NCBI GenBank assembly: GCA_036785325.1
Contig: JAXIVH010000015.1
Location: 3,826,340-3,890,339 of the forward strand
Length of the DNA: 64,000 nucleotides
Source of the DNA: Urophycis tenuis
Lineage: Eukaryota; Chordata; Actinopteri; Gadiformes; Phycidae
Direction: 5' to 3'
This document shows positions 1-11,188 of the stretch, piece by piece (the stretch's first letter is position 1; each line of letters starts with the position of its first letter). The translations under genes were made by a program, and so were the position numbers. The notes beneath the pieces were generated by a model that was not told where the DNA came from, ran no database searches, and saw only the letters and a list, made by a program, of their open reading frames with translations.

Positions 1-865
1 AGGCAACCAATGAAAAACGTGCGTGTCCATTAGTGGCGTCAACGGAAGTTCAAAAACCTGGCCGATCACGTGGTTCACGTAGCCCTCCATTAGTTCCCGG
101 AAGTGCTTGGCGGGCAATTGAAAAATACAAGAAAAACCACAACAATCGGTAAAGAATGTCAATAACTGCTTTGCTCTGGAATATTTCTATGCTTATGTTG
201 ATTTATTTGAACTCAGCAAAGTTTACTAACCCTCTACATTCGTTGATAGCATTAAAATCGTAATATTTCTGTTGATTTTTTACCGAAAGACATGAGGCAT
301 ACTGACAGATGACAGTGATTTTTCAATTGACTACTACGTAATAGGTCTGACTCACAGCAACGTATGTGTGTTCTAATAAGAAATCCGTAGCAAATGAATT
401 AAATTTTCAGTTGAATTAATTGAAAATACAGTTCTATCACTGTTAACTGTTACATATTCTCTTCCTTATAAATATAGGCTATAAGCTTCTGTTAATTGAT
501 TTGACCTGCTGTCTCTAATAAACCATGTACATTCTGTACATTTCTACCTGTGATACTTTCTTTCTTTTAACTTTCAGACTTGAGTTAGGCAGAATAACAG
601 GTGATTAACAATAAATCTGGACTCCCAACAACATAATGAAAATTGTGTTCTAATATTTGATTTCAAATAAATAAATGTAATTATATCAGTTTGTTACCTC
701 CTCTTGCTTATAAATATATATGCTTGTGTTAGTTACCTTGAGCTCTGTTATTTCTTTATAAAGCTGTACATTCGTTGGTAGCAATAAACTTCCAATAAAG
801 AGATCAGCAGCACGGCAAGCTGTTTGTCTCATTTCCGCTATGTTGTCCTTGATACAGTCTTCACC

Positions 866-1371
866 ATGGTATACTGTGCTGCATGGGGATGCTCCAATTG
901 CTCGGAGAAAGGTGTCCACATGTATGGCCTCCCCAAAGACAGGGACAGACGAAGAGCATGGGTGGCTAAAGTCGGAAGGAGCAATTGACAGACAGACTTT
1001 AACAACAAAAAAATATGTGAGGTTGTCACATTCATTAGATTAGATTAAACTTTATTGTCATTGTGCAGAGTACAAGTACAGGGACAACTAAATGCATTCA
1101 AACAATGCCTTTGCACTTTTGCACACTTTCAAATACCAGACCATTCGGAAATTTGAGCTTTTTTTAATTAAAAACATAGAACAGGAAAACAGAAAAAAGA
1201 TATATAGGCTACTAGACATGTACGTACTCCTCGATAAAAATGAGTTGAGTGTGAAAATTGAGTTGAAGTCATCCTGCAGGCACATTTTGAGGCTGACCAG
1301 TTTGTCAAGATCAGCAAGGGCACGACTAGGCTGAGAGAAGATGCGATACCCACCATCTTTGTGCATCGGCC
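866..1371 (+). pseudogene. THAP zinc-finger coding remnant (transposase N-terminus)
   Basis: Reading from the ATG at 866, the frame begins MVYCAAWGCSNC and continues through HMYGLPKDRDRRRAWVAKV. This is the first half of a THAP DNA-binding domain, with its C-x-C ligands and invariant Trp. An in-frame TGA follows at 984-986, where a Trp codon is expected. A repeat-like segment (about 1036-1270) then interrupts the domain. The second half resumes at 1289-1371, with EADQFVK and REDAIPTIF, the signature end of THAP domains, in a shifted frame. The copy is therefore dead. A Glu/Lys/Arg-rich stretch at about 1590-1750 may be the next part of the transposase but cannot be aligned by eye. Confidence 0.7.
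1036..1275. repeat. Dispersed repeat fragment inside the THAP gene
   Basis: The stretch opens with ATTAGATTAGATTAAACTTT, then TATTGTCATTGTGCAGAGTACAAG, and runs to about 1275 between the two halves of the THAP domain. It resembles a sequence I recall as widespread in fish genomes, but I cannot name the family with certainty. It may be an insertion or part of an intron, because TCCTGCAG at 1272-1279 resembles a splice acceptor. Confidence 0.4.
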
Positions 1372-2773
1372 AGTAGTCAGAAAGAGGAGGGCCCCTACTT
1401 CATGATGCCCCCTTTCACCTGCAAAGACAGGGTCCATATCTGCTGATGACAGCTACTGTATTAAAGATGACACAGGTATAATGTATATGAACTCATGATA
1501 ACTATACCATATTTCTTGTTTAAGTGACAATATTATTTTAGTATTTAAAAATGAGCAGTGTCATGTCTTACTTGCACCAGTTTCTCAGATTGAAGAAAGA
1601 AAAGATGAGGAGAATGAGAGAAGGGAAAGTGACACAGAAGGAAGAGAGGACATGGCAGATGAGGAGAGACAGGGAGAGCTCACATCAGCCATTCAGCAGA
1701 GCAGGGAGCCACCAACCAGGGAATCCTTAGATTCTGCTCTCTTCCACTCCACAAAAGCAAATAGCAACATCACATAGACAGGTAATGGTCATCATAATTA
1801 CAACAGTACACAGTAGACACACCTAGTAACTATTTACGTGATTTGGTTGTTTGCCCTGTTATAATAGTATAATGATATTTTGGAGGGAAAAAACAAGTTG
1901 CCCAATACACACCACAGTAATTACAGCAACATGAATTACATTAAAAAGAACCACTGTCAAGTCAGTGCAATGCGGTGGTGAGAGACATTACAGACCGTCA
2001 TTCTGCAGCCTCAATGATATTAAATTGATGTATAACTGCAATCACACTCCCTACACATTAACCTTGCTATTAGTATAAATCGGCAGGGTTGGATTAAGTT
2101 ACAGCGTATTTAGAGAGCTGAATTTACAGTTATCAGCCTGTTGCACGGGTTGTTATGGTTATCTAGTGTGCTAGCCTACATTTTTACCTTATAATATTCT
2201 CTAAATCCTCTAATCTAGACAGAGAAAATACGCCAACATAATAGTTACTCGTGTCAATTTAATTCCGATGCCCTACTGATATGAAAATGTCATTCTTTAA
2301 ACGTTTTACCTCGGACAAGTGTTGCTCCTACCTTCTCCTCCGTTGAAATACATTGAGTGACAGTTGGCTTGCGTTAACTTCCGGGAACTTTTGAGGGGCC
2401 CCATGCGCCGCCATTGCTGAGAAAAAAACGAACCATTGCAGTAAACGGAGTTGACGCCACTCTCTCTCTATAGGACTCTAGATTATCCCAGATTACTATG
2501 CATTATTATGCAAATTGCATGCCATATTCCTACCTAAAAACAGTTGTTTACCTTACCTTTTTTATTCTAAATTGTTATGTTAAAACGTTATTCGTATATA
2601 TTAAGAGTGGTTTGTAAGGATTAAAGGTAGGCTACGATATATAACGTCTCCCGCTAGGGGTCGTTCAATCAAAACAAGATGTTGCGCAGTAATGTGGAAT
2701 ATCTGGAGGCATCGTTTCCTCAATATTTTGTTACAACATATTAGTTCCTTTTCCTAGTTCCTATATTTTATTT

Positions 2774-2850
2774 TAGCAATTAGTCACGAGAGGGTGTGAA
2801 TTATGAAAAATTTTTCTCCATAATTCACACCGTCGAGTGGCTAATTGCTA
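2774..2850. repeat. 32-base inverted repeat (hairpin)
   Basis: The left arm at 2774-2805 and the right arm at 2819-2850 are complementary at about 28 of 32 positions, separated by a 13-base A/T loop. It sits at the start of a 506-base segment (2777-3282) that is missing from unit II, where the flanks join directly near 15537. It could be a foldback element end, or the unit II deletion may have started at the hairpin. Confidence 0.7.
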
Positions 2851-3599
2851 TTCTAAAACTGTTACCAACGCGGCAATATGAAAAATCATGTAGCAATAAA
2901 AACGATTCCGTACCACTAATAATTCACTAGATGCGCAACAAAGTAGTTCCCAGATACAAGGAAGTAGTTCCCGGCCAGGTTGCAGAAACAACACGTCGCC
3001 TGCAAGCAATCACTTTATTTTTAATGGCCCCTTTCCACAAGCAGTTTATCGACCATAGTTAGTCCATCCAACAAATCGAAGTTAACTTTCCATTCCATAA
3101 CAAAGCAGAAAAAAGCCGGTTCCGAGTTTCTTTATTGTTGTCGTCGTTGCTATGCGCGGAGTGATATGTGAAGCGGTCAGCAGCAGCGTTGGATGGGGTC
3201 AGGTGTACTTTATCGTCTCATAAAGCACACCTATCAGCCAATCAGAATCAAGCATTGGGACTACCAGTTTTAGAATTCTTATTTTATAATAATAGAAATG
3301 ATTGAAATAATGCTTGAAACCCAACTCAAGTGTCATTTTGACATGGCCATAGTTTAATAATACAATAACAACTGAACAAACTTTGAAAATAGGCCTACTG
3401 CTCCAAACCCAAGTAGCAGTTGATACTAACCAAATAAGGAATGGGAAAATTGAAGGTGAATGTGATACAAGATCTATGCATGTTTTTGGTAACAATAACA
3501 ATTCTCTCCATTCCATTAGCTTGTGGCTTCTCATCCTTTAGGTTATGCACAGAGAACTCTCTGTCCCATAATAACAAGTGCTGTGATGAGCGTCTTTGT

Positions 3600-3680
3600 A
3601 TCGGCATATGAAATGGGCCACGCACTGTGGCTTCACGTTGTCCGAGATGTAACGCTCTGTCGGGCGTAACCATCAACACG
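3600..3680. promoter_or_regulatory. Four-copy upstream module, copy 1
   Basis: A block beginning TATCGGCATATGAAA and continuing through GGGCCACG, ACTGTGGCTTCACGTTGTCC and GGGCGTAACCATCAA recurs at 11570-11647, 15862-15939 and, split by a transposon, 24475-24490 plus 25227-25292. Each copy lies upstream of one receptor copy (gene or pseudogene). It may be a shared regulatory element or simply the best-conserved remnant of an older duplication; the sequence does not decide. Confidence 0.55.
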
Positions 3681-4689
3681 AACCTCCGCTGAGACGGAGC
3701 TGTACACATCCCCACACACACCGTGGCATGTGACTTATCGTCTTCGGATCGCCGCAGGTTCTTGGTGCATCATAAGCGGCCATCGTCTGTCCATTTCTTT
3801 CCGGACTTCTTTACTATGAGGCGCGGGCGACCAACAAGGTGTTGGGAGTTTGCAGTTGGCCGAGTAACTAGTTTGCTGTGATCGTAACGTGAAGCCTGTA
3901 GCACACGACGAGGCCGAAGAGAACAGCTGCCTAGAGGCCTAAACCATGCTTAAAGGAATAGCCTATCATCTCCTAGCTTGCACCACCTGCTGGCAACTCA
4001 CCTGTCAGCCACCATATTTGACTCAGCCTGCCACCGATGTAGGCCTACTGTATATATAACGTGTATTGGAAGTGTATGTAATGTTTAACACAACACCCTA
4101 AAATGTAAGATGAAATAACCAAACAGGTAAACACAATAAGCAAACACAATGAACTTCAAAGAAACTGCTTACGATTAAATTAGGTGAATACATCAACATA
4201 GGTTGACATGCCTCAAATGGTGACCTAAAATAGAAATGTGTATACATTTTGTCAGTTAAAGGAGTTGCTGGATGGTTGCTGTTGGTGAGTACATAAGGAA
4301 ATCCAACTTGTGTAGTAGCTTTTCAGTTGGTAGAGGTAACTCATAGAGTTAGTAGTCACTCTCTGCTGTTGTTGCTGTTGAACAATAGGACCGCAAGAGG
4401 CCACTCAAGCTTTGAACAAGTTTTGGCCTCTCAGGTATAGACAATAACCTTGATTGGTTGGTGGACCTATGACTGCACGATTAGCATCTGCACAGATAAG
4501 TGCTAGTGTTGTTTGCGATAGCTTTAGCTCCAGGACCGGTAAACTAAGACTAAGACTAGTTCTGCTGGAGTCCCTCGAGGAAGCCCTCCAACCCACTGTG
4601 TATTGTGTATTGTAGCCATGTGTGTAACCCCTATCCCAGTCAGGACATCTACCTGACACAGACGCCGTCCACAACCTAATCCTCAACGC

Positions 4690-5480
4690 TGCACCCCTTT
4701 CATTCTGCCCCCTGTCTGCACTGACCTTGAAGTGATGGGTGGACTCTGGAACTGTCAATCAGAGGTCAGGAAAGCAGACTCCATTTCGGCCTAATCCTGC
4801 CTCCAGACCCTCCACTTCCTAGCCCTAACAGAAACCTGGATCACCCCAGACAACACGGTCCCTGCGGCTGGCCCTCTCTACCGCCTACTCCTTCTCACAC
4901 ACCCCAAGACCCTCAGGGTGAGGAGGGGAGACCGGACTCCTCATCTCACCCAAGTGGTCCTTCCGGGTGCTTCCCTTGGAACACCTGACCAGATCAGCTT
5001 TGGAACTCTACGCTGTTGCTATCACCATTCCTATCAAGCTCTACATTGCAGTCATCTACCATCCTCTGGGTCCCTTCCATGACTTATTTGACGAGATGAA
5101 TGCCCTCCTCAGCTGCTTTCCTGAAGATGGTACTCCAATGGTTGTCCTGGGCGACTTCAACATCCAACCAGAGTTGCAATCATCTGACTTTACAACCTTT
5201 TTTTACCTCATTTGACCTTACACTCTCTCTTTCACCTCCTACCCACAGTGCCAAGAACCAACTTGACCTTGTCTTCACAAGGTCCTGCAGTACCTGCACA
5301 CTCTCAGTTACCCCGCTCCATGTGTCTGACCACCACTTTGTTGCTTTCTCTCTCCCCTGGAAGTCCCCCTCCTCTGTTCCTCCTACCAGCTGTCACCCTC
5401 CCCAGTAACCTGAAAACCCTCTCCCCCTCCACTCTCTTCTCTGCTGTTCTCTAATCACTATCCCCCCCCCCCTCATCACT
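4690..5480 (+). mobile_element. L2-type LINE endonuclease fragment, unit I
   Basis: The reading frames give LALTETWI near 4820, then AVIYHPLG, VVLGDFNI, NQLDLVFTR and VSDHHFV, which are successive motifs of the apurinic-type endonuclease of L2/CR1-clade LINEs. An extra T at about 5200 shifts the frame relative to the unit II copy. No reverse transcriptase follows. The 3' end joins directly to receptor pseudogene sequence at about 5481, so this relic replaced the 3' half of that gene before the units duplicated. Confidence 0.75.
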
Positions 5481-5483
5481 GAT

Positions 5484-5497
5484 GAAACGACTGTAAA
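5484..5497. other. Empty target site of the unit II L1
   Basis: GAAACGACTGTAAA occurs once here. In unit II it occurs on both sides of the 5.3 kb L1 (18368-18381 and 23657-23670), so this is the paralogous pre-insertion site. Confidence 0.9.
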
Positions 5498-5976
5498 TGA
5501 ATGGGTTACAAACAGCAACATATCGGTCAAACTGCAAATAAAAACGCAATAACGTTGACCCCAAGCATTGACGGCAAAATGTAATAGGTCGAATTTCTGC
5601 GAGGATATCTCTCTCGCACATCGAACAGACACAGGTAAAACACTGACAACCCAGTCATGGTGTCGGAGACACTCGTGTTGAGCATAAACAGAAATCTATT
5701 CTGAGCGCGAAGGTTTTTGGTCGTTGAGATCCCAACGGTAACAGTGCCTGCTACCAGGACCGCCGTGGTGCCAAACAGGTTGTGATAAATATAGATGACG
5801 TATTCAATGGGTCGGTCAAAGTCAAATGCGAGAGGTATACCCAGAGCTGGTTCAGACCTCCATGGCACCCTAGGCAAAATTCTGCTAAGGGGCCCTCTTA
5901 ACTGAACAGTCGCACCTGACACCCAGTGCTTCCATTCATCCCCCCTTTAAACATATTGCCCTAGTGTCGCCACCTG

Positions 5977-6378
5977 TTAGTCTAATTCAAAATAAATACA
6001 GACAAAATCTGGATGGAAACCTCTTCTGGACTTGTCTTTGGGGTAAGAAAAATCCACTCCTGGCTTGAATGGACCTCTGCGCACTAACTCAGTCCGCATA
6101 CAGTCCATTAAGACTGGGGGCCAGTCTGCTGGATCATTTGGTGGAGCAGAGACTGGTGCTTTAGGGTCTGAGCTAGCTTCTGATGCTTGCTGTGCACACG
6201 TGGTCGTGTGAATAGTGGCCGAGGCTGCCTGTTCTTCCCCTGTGTCTGTACTTGACAACAGTGGCTGTACTGGACCTGTGCTGGTTGAAGGTGGCTCATC
6301 TGTGCCTGTCTTTTCTTGTTCTGTCCCTCCACTGGCTGACTGACTGGACTCTGTGCTGCTTGTTAAGACCTTAAGCAT
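5977..6378 (-). pseudogene. hAT transposase N-terminal exon (ZMYM1-like), partial
   Basis: The 133-codon frame is low-complexity and Ser/Thr/Pro-rich for about 85 residues, then reads DPADWPPVLMDC and GPFKPGVDFSYPKDKSRRGF before running out. The final segment resembles the start of the TTF-type zinc-finger region of hAT proteins related to ZMYM1. The catalytic domain is missing from this element, so it is non-autonomous. Family assignment rests on that short motif and on the hAT ends. Confidence 0.5.
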
Positions 6379-6469
6379 TGCACCTGTAAAATATAGATCA
6401 GGCTACCATTAATTCAGTTCCATCAAATTGACTGCACTTGTTTTACCTTCATATACTTATGGTTTAATA

Positions 6470-7690
6470 TACACCCTCTGGTGCAACCTAGACACATCAT
6501 CAGTGATGTAACCTGAGGTCATAGGGTGTTTCGGGTCTCTCAACATCAGACACCCTCGCCCAAGCGACCCAGCCGGGGGTGATTAGACTCCGGCTTGTGT
6601 CTAGGTAGCTTGTGTGGCCCATGGATCACCCCTGCTGATCCACAGCCATCTTGATGCCTTCTAAGCAGCATCAGTAGTGTTTTTGATGGCTTCCTTGCTG
6701 TGCAGTCCCCTTATTCCCAACAACTTGAGGGCCCTGCAGAGTGACTGGCCTGCGAAACCTCGGCATCCAACCTCAATGGGACTACACCGAGTCTTCCATC
6801 CGTTGCGCCGGCATTCGCCTGACAGCTCCTCATACTTGGCCCTCTTCCTCTCAAATGCCTCCTCCATCCGGTCTTCCCAGTGCACAGTCAACTTCAGCAG
6901 TATCACCTGCCTTGTTGATTCTGACATAAGAACCAAGTCCGGCCTAAGTGTGGTCACTGCGATGGTCTCTGGGAATTTAAGCTGTTTCCCCAAGTCCACC
7001 TTCAGCTGCCAGTCCCTAGCTGTTGTCAGGAGCCCCCCTGTTTGGCCTGGGCGGTGTTGAGTGGTGTTGTGAGGCTTCTCACCAGATTTAACAAAGGTGA
7101 TTGAATGCCTAGCTGGCTGTTGCTGCTTGCTGAGTGAGATTCCCGAGTAGATGGTATCTGCTATCACCTTCAGCACCTGGTTGTGGCGCCAACAATAGCG
7201 CCCCTCGCCCAGGGCTTTCGGGCAACAGCTTAGGATGTGCTCCAGTGATCCTCTCCTCTGACACAAAGGGCAAGCAGGTGTTTCTGCCAGGCCTCAACAG
7301 AAGAGGTTGGATGGGCTGGGGAGGACGTCGTAGACTGACTGGATCAAAAACTTAATCCGGAGTGGCTCTGCCTTCCAAAGCTCTGACCAAGAAATCTTCC
7401 TATCCAGTGTCTGCTCCCATCTAGTCCACGCCCCCTGTTGTCTCATCCCGACCATCTTGCTTGAGCGGGTCTCCTCCAGCCCTGCTCGAACCTCTTCCTG
7501 GATAAGCTGCCGCCTCTCCTTCCCTCGGGCCTTGTTGTACCGAGGTCCTGGGTTACTCCCAAGCCCTGCCCGGCCTGTCGCCACTGCTCCCACCAGAACA
7601 CCGTGGCGCAGCCGTGCCTCAGCTTGCTCAACCGTCTCCTGGGCTCTCCACTTCCGACCAGTCCGCACTTCAATCCCAGCTAAGAGGAGA
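6470..7690 (-). mobile_element. R2/Hero-like LINE 3' fragment, nested in hAT
   Basis: On the minus strand one frame (7294-7668) gives SSKMVGMRQQGAWTRWEQ and WKAEPLRIKFLIQSVYDVLP. A second (6661-7266) gives CQRRGSLEHILSCCPKALG, then RPDLVLMSES, VILLKLTVHWED and ERKRAKYEEL. A CCHC-like cluster followed by a PD...D-type motif is the layout of the restriction-like endonuclease at the C-terminus of R2/Hero/NeSL-clade retrotransposons. The element is 5'-truncated, frame-broken at about 7280, and edges are approximate. A diverged piece of the same 3' UTR seems to lie at 37331-37385. Confidence 0.65.
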
Positions 7691-8929
7691 CTTTGGTGTC
7701 ACTCACTCAAATGTAGGTGATTTAGATTATTATTTAGCCTATTTAGCACCATTGTCATATTATTTCACAAGCTTTATTTATTCACTAATATATCTGCATC
7801 TATATGTGCCTGTGGGCTATCCAAGCAAACAAAATTCAATCTTAGTAAATATTTATCCATTACTTTCCAATTTGTATAAGTGCAGTTGTAACTACACTCA
7901 GAGCGATTGATATAACACATTACAGAAGCTAGCGAGACGCACACGGAGACCGTCCGCTGTTCACCCAGGACTCACCGCCCTGTTATGTAGGTCAAACACG
8001 GACAAACCCCGTCCCTCCCACTCTCCCACCCGGAGAGGAGAGTTACCTGACTGCTGTTCGCGCTGTTCATTTTCATGCACTTTCTTTTTTCGCGTTTCAC
8101 TCCCGAGGGATAACTCCGCTTCATCCCGCTGATGCCGTTGATGAACATGCACGCACTGGCAATCTGACGTGCGCGAGCACGTGAGGTTTTTTTTTTTTTT
8201 CCCCACGGGCGGGGCCCCTATGAGTTTGCGGGGCCCTACGCAACGTGCGTAGTGTGCGTATTGGGTGAACAGGTACTGGGTATACCTCCATAACTAGATG
8301 TTGTGGTGTTAAACAGGAACATATCGCTGTCTTGTGTGCCTATAGCCTGGTATGGGAACGAATAAGAATTGTTTCCTAATTTGCCTTTTTTTTTTGTGAT
8401 TAACAATTTTTTATTTGAAGAATGCACACATCAAATCATGTACACAATTATAAGACCAAAAACATAAAGTATACATACGCAAACTATAGTAAGATACCCA
8501 CCCCCATAAAGAAAAAAAATTATAATACAAATAAAATAAAAACAACACACACACAAACCCCCAAGTCACCACCTCAAACAAGTTCGCCTTGGCTCTACCT
8601 CAATGTATTCCTTATATCAAATATATAACTGTATGCCTTGTGCTTAAGACATATGAGTTTACTCCATGATTAGAATTAAGAATAACCAGTAAATAAAAAT
8701 AGTCAGTGTGTAAACAATAAGACACACACATTGTCCATGAATGTGTATTAACTGTAGTTAAGGTAAATAAAAAATAACATACACAATCTATAGGATTTAA
8801 GGAACAATACAAAATAAAGACAGTGAAGCTTAAAGAATAAAGAATAAAAAAATAAAACAATAAAATAAAAAATAAAAAATAAATAAATTTAAAAAAAAAA
8901 AAAAAAAAAGGAATGTGTCTCCCTACATA

Positions 8930-9997
8930 TTAATTTGATGTATTATCCTCTTCCAGAAATGATAGGTATTTTCCCCATTTTTTATAATAAACCTCTAATT
9001 TACCAATTAACTTATATGACATCCTTTCATAAGCCGCCACTCTGCCCATTTCAGCAGTCCATTCCTTAATAGAGGGCACCCCCTCAGTCTTCCATTCCCT
9101 AAGAAGTATCTGCGTACCTATCATAATACTAGTTTGGATCCAGCTTTTTATGTGCTTACTCTCTTCAGTTAAGACTGAATCATCCCCTAAGACAAAGAGT
9201 CTGGGACAGAACTCTATGGGGCTCTCTGAGATCTCACTAAGAAAGCTCTGTATCCATGACCAAAATTCTTGTACTTTATCACAGGACCATAATGTAGGTC
9301 TATGTAAAAGATAGCCCTCTGTAGATTTGCAACGCCAGCAGTTTGGGTTCTCAATCAAACCTAATCTGAACAGCCTAGAAGGGGTCCAGTAGAAGTGGTG
9401 CATAATTTTAAACTGCATTAGACGCACTCTTGCATCCCTTGACAACATTTTTACATTTTTACAGATCTTTAGCCACACCTCGTCCTCCAATGTCAAATTG
9501 AGGTCCCTCTCCCATGTGTGTTTGAGTGCTAGTAGGGCCTCATCCCCTGTTGTCTGAGTCAGCATAGAATAATACATAGAGGCCTTACACCCCAGACTAT
9601 AATACCTGAGAATGTCATCTAGAAGCTCAGCTGTTTTCGGAGCTGAGGAAATTTGTCCAAAAACCCCTATTAGCATGTGCCGTAATTGCAGGTATCTATA
9701 AAAATGTGACTTGGGAATTCCATATTGACGCCCTAACTCGTCAAATGACTTCAAAGTATTGTTGAGATACAGATTGCCCAAAGTAACAATGCCTTTCTCC
9801 TGCCAATCCTTCCACCATATAGGGGCTTTGTTAATGCGTAATTTTGGATTTAACCAGATGAGGGAGGACACAGTTAGAAAAGGATCCAGATTGAACAATT
9901 TGGTAACTTTGATCCACATCCCTTTCATGTTAAAAAATATTGGATGAGTTTTGACTTCTCTTGAGAGATTAACTGACAGACACTGGAGCAGTGGCAC
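8930..9997 (-). pseudogene. L1 ORF2 C-terminal domain
   Basis: The 355-codon frame continues the reverse transcriptase above. It carries the C-terminal region of L1 ORF2, with Trp-rich segments and a Cys-rich LIENPNCWRCKS motif followed by YLLHRPTLWSCDKV, corresponding to the zinc-knuckle-like CxxC...H...C motif of L1-clade proteins. A small frameshift between 9997 and 10025 separates the two parts. Confidence 0.75.
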
Positions 9998-10024
9998 AGG
10001 AGCAATAGACTGTTCAATACAGAA

Positions 10025-11188
10025 TCAGGGTGGCACCCTCTCTGGAGGGACTGCCCAGTGGGCTGGATGTCTCAAATTAAAAGCGTAATAATAAAATAAC
10101 ATATTAGGTAGTCCTAGACCACCTCTGTCAACTGGTCTTTGTAACTTTCTAAGATGGATGCGGGGCCTCTTACCGTTCCAAATAAACGCCTTTACTATCC
10201 TGTCAAACCATTTAAAATAAGTCCTGGGAACCTCCAGAGGAATAGAATGAATTAAATAGTTAAGTTTGGGGACACAGTTCATTTTCACCAGATTAACCTT
10301 CCCAATCATCGATAAATTCAGTGTCACCCATCTACTGGTATCACAAGCAATTTTATGTAATAATGGATCAAAATTGACTTTAATCAAATCTTTCAACTGT
10401 GGTGGGAAGAGTATACCCAAGTATTTTATACCTTGTTTGGGCCACTGAAAAGCTCCTGGTTGGAAGGCTGCTGTGGGGCAATAGGCTGTTAAAGGGAGTG
10501 CCTCTGATTTAGACCAATTCACCCTATATCCTGAAAATTTTGAAAATGAGCTAATTATTCTTAGCAGAGCAGGAACTGATCGACTTGGTTCAGAGACAAA
10601 TAATAATATGTCATCAGCAAAGAGCAAAAGTTTAACTTTACCCCCTGCCACTACACCTGGGAAATCAGTCGCCTTCCTTATAGCTGCTGCCAATGGCTCT
10701 AAGGCCAAGCAAAATAACAAGGGTGATAAGGGTGAGCCCTGTCTGGTTCCCCTACCCAGTGCTACATAATCTGATATAAGCCCATTGGTTTGTACTGCAG
10801 CTTCTGGTTGATTGTACAGTACCTGAATCCATTTAATAAATTTACGACCAAACCCATACACTTCAAGTATCTTTAACAGATAGCCCCATTCGACCATATC
10901 AAAGGCCTTTTCTGCATCTAAAGAAATGGCTGCCACAGGAGACTGAGTATCCGCCACAGACCACATGATATTGATAAAGCGCCTAATATTATCTGATGAG
11001 CTGCGCCCATTAATAAATCCAACTTGGTCTGGATGAATCAGATATGTTACGACCTTATTCAGACGGTTTGCTAAAACCTTTGAGAGAATTTTCATGTCTA
11101 ATGGAATTAAAGAAATTGGACGATAATTCTTACACTCTATGGGGTCTCTACCCTTCTTAGGGACCAGGGTATTCAGTGCTTGTCTCAA
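10025..11188 (-). pseudogene. L1 ORF2 reverse transcriptase, truncated
   Basis: The 387-codon open frame begins inside the fingers domain and contains YRPISLIPLDMKILSKVLA, SLDAEKAFDMVEW (first catalytic Asp), RGTRQGSPLSPLLF and the catalytic LLFADDILLF. It then runs through GIKYLGI and the thumb. The endonuclease and ORF1 are missing, as expected for a 5'-truncated insertion. The frame breaks at 10025, and the next part continues in a different frame (8930-9997). Confidence 0.85.

Larger units (their letters stand above)
33..2459 (+). mobile_element. DNA transposon with a decayed THAP-domain gene
   Basis: The ends carry an 11-base terminal inverted repeat, GTGGCGTCAAC at 33-43 and its complement at 2449-2459. 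A subterminal inverted repeat, GTTCCCGGAAG near 94-104, has its complement near 2378-2390. The element is absent from unit II, where the flanks are 38 bases apart (14410-14447). The interior encodes a broken THAP domain. Short terminal repeats plus internal inverted repeats plus a THAP zinc finger fit P-element-like transposons, but Kolobok elements also carry THAP domains. No target duplication is visible (GTCCATTA on the left, TCTCTCTC on the right), so one flank has probably been rearranged. The class is inferred. Confidence 0.7.
5842..8278 (-). mobile_element. hAT-type DNA transposon
   Basis: The element is flanked by an exact 8-base duplication, GGTATACC, at 5834-5841 and 8279-8286, the length hAT transposases generate. 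Its ends are imperfect inverted repeats: CAGAGCTGGTTCAGACC on the left against CAGTACCTGTTCACCC, read inward, on the right. The undisturbed site is 24005-24012 in pseudogene 2. The interior holds a transposase-like exon (5977-6378) and a nested R2-like LINE fragment. It interrupts receptor pseudogene 1. Confidence 0.85.
5481..8385 (-). pseudogene. Receptor pseudogene 1 (5' half only, split by hAT)
   Basis: This is the minus-strand 5' half of a receptor close to genes A and B, in two pieces: 5481-5841 (TM1 to TM4 start) and 8279-8385 (N-terminus and 5' flank). Recognisable residues include DFDRPIEYVIYIYH, LRAQNRFLFMLNTSVSDT and YPRRNSTYYILPS. Compared with gene A, two bases are missing near 5537 (ACTGCAAAT for ACTGTGCAAAT). 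The deletion shifts the frame just before the FDRY motif and ends translation. The 3' half is replaced by L2 endonuclease DNA, an hAT element splits the GIP codons, and an L1 sits in the 5' flank. Confidence 0.9.

Noticed and set aside
3395..3721. 108-codon minus-strand frame present in both units (also 15657-15983)
   Set aside because: The few differences between units mostly change amino acids and no domain is seen. It is intergenic DNA containing the upstream module.
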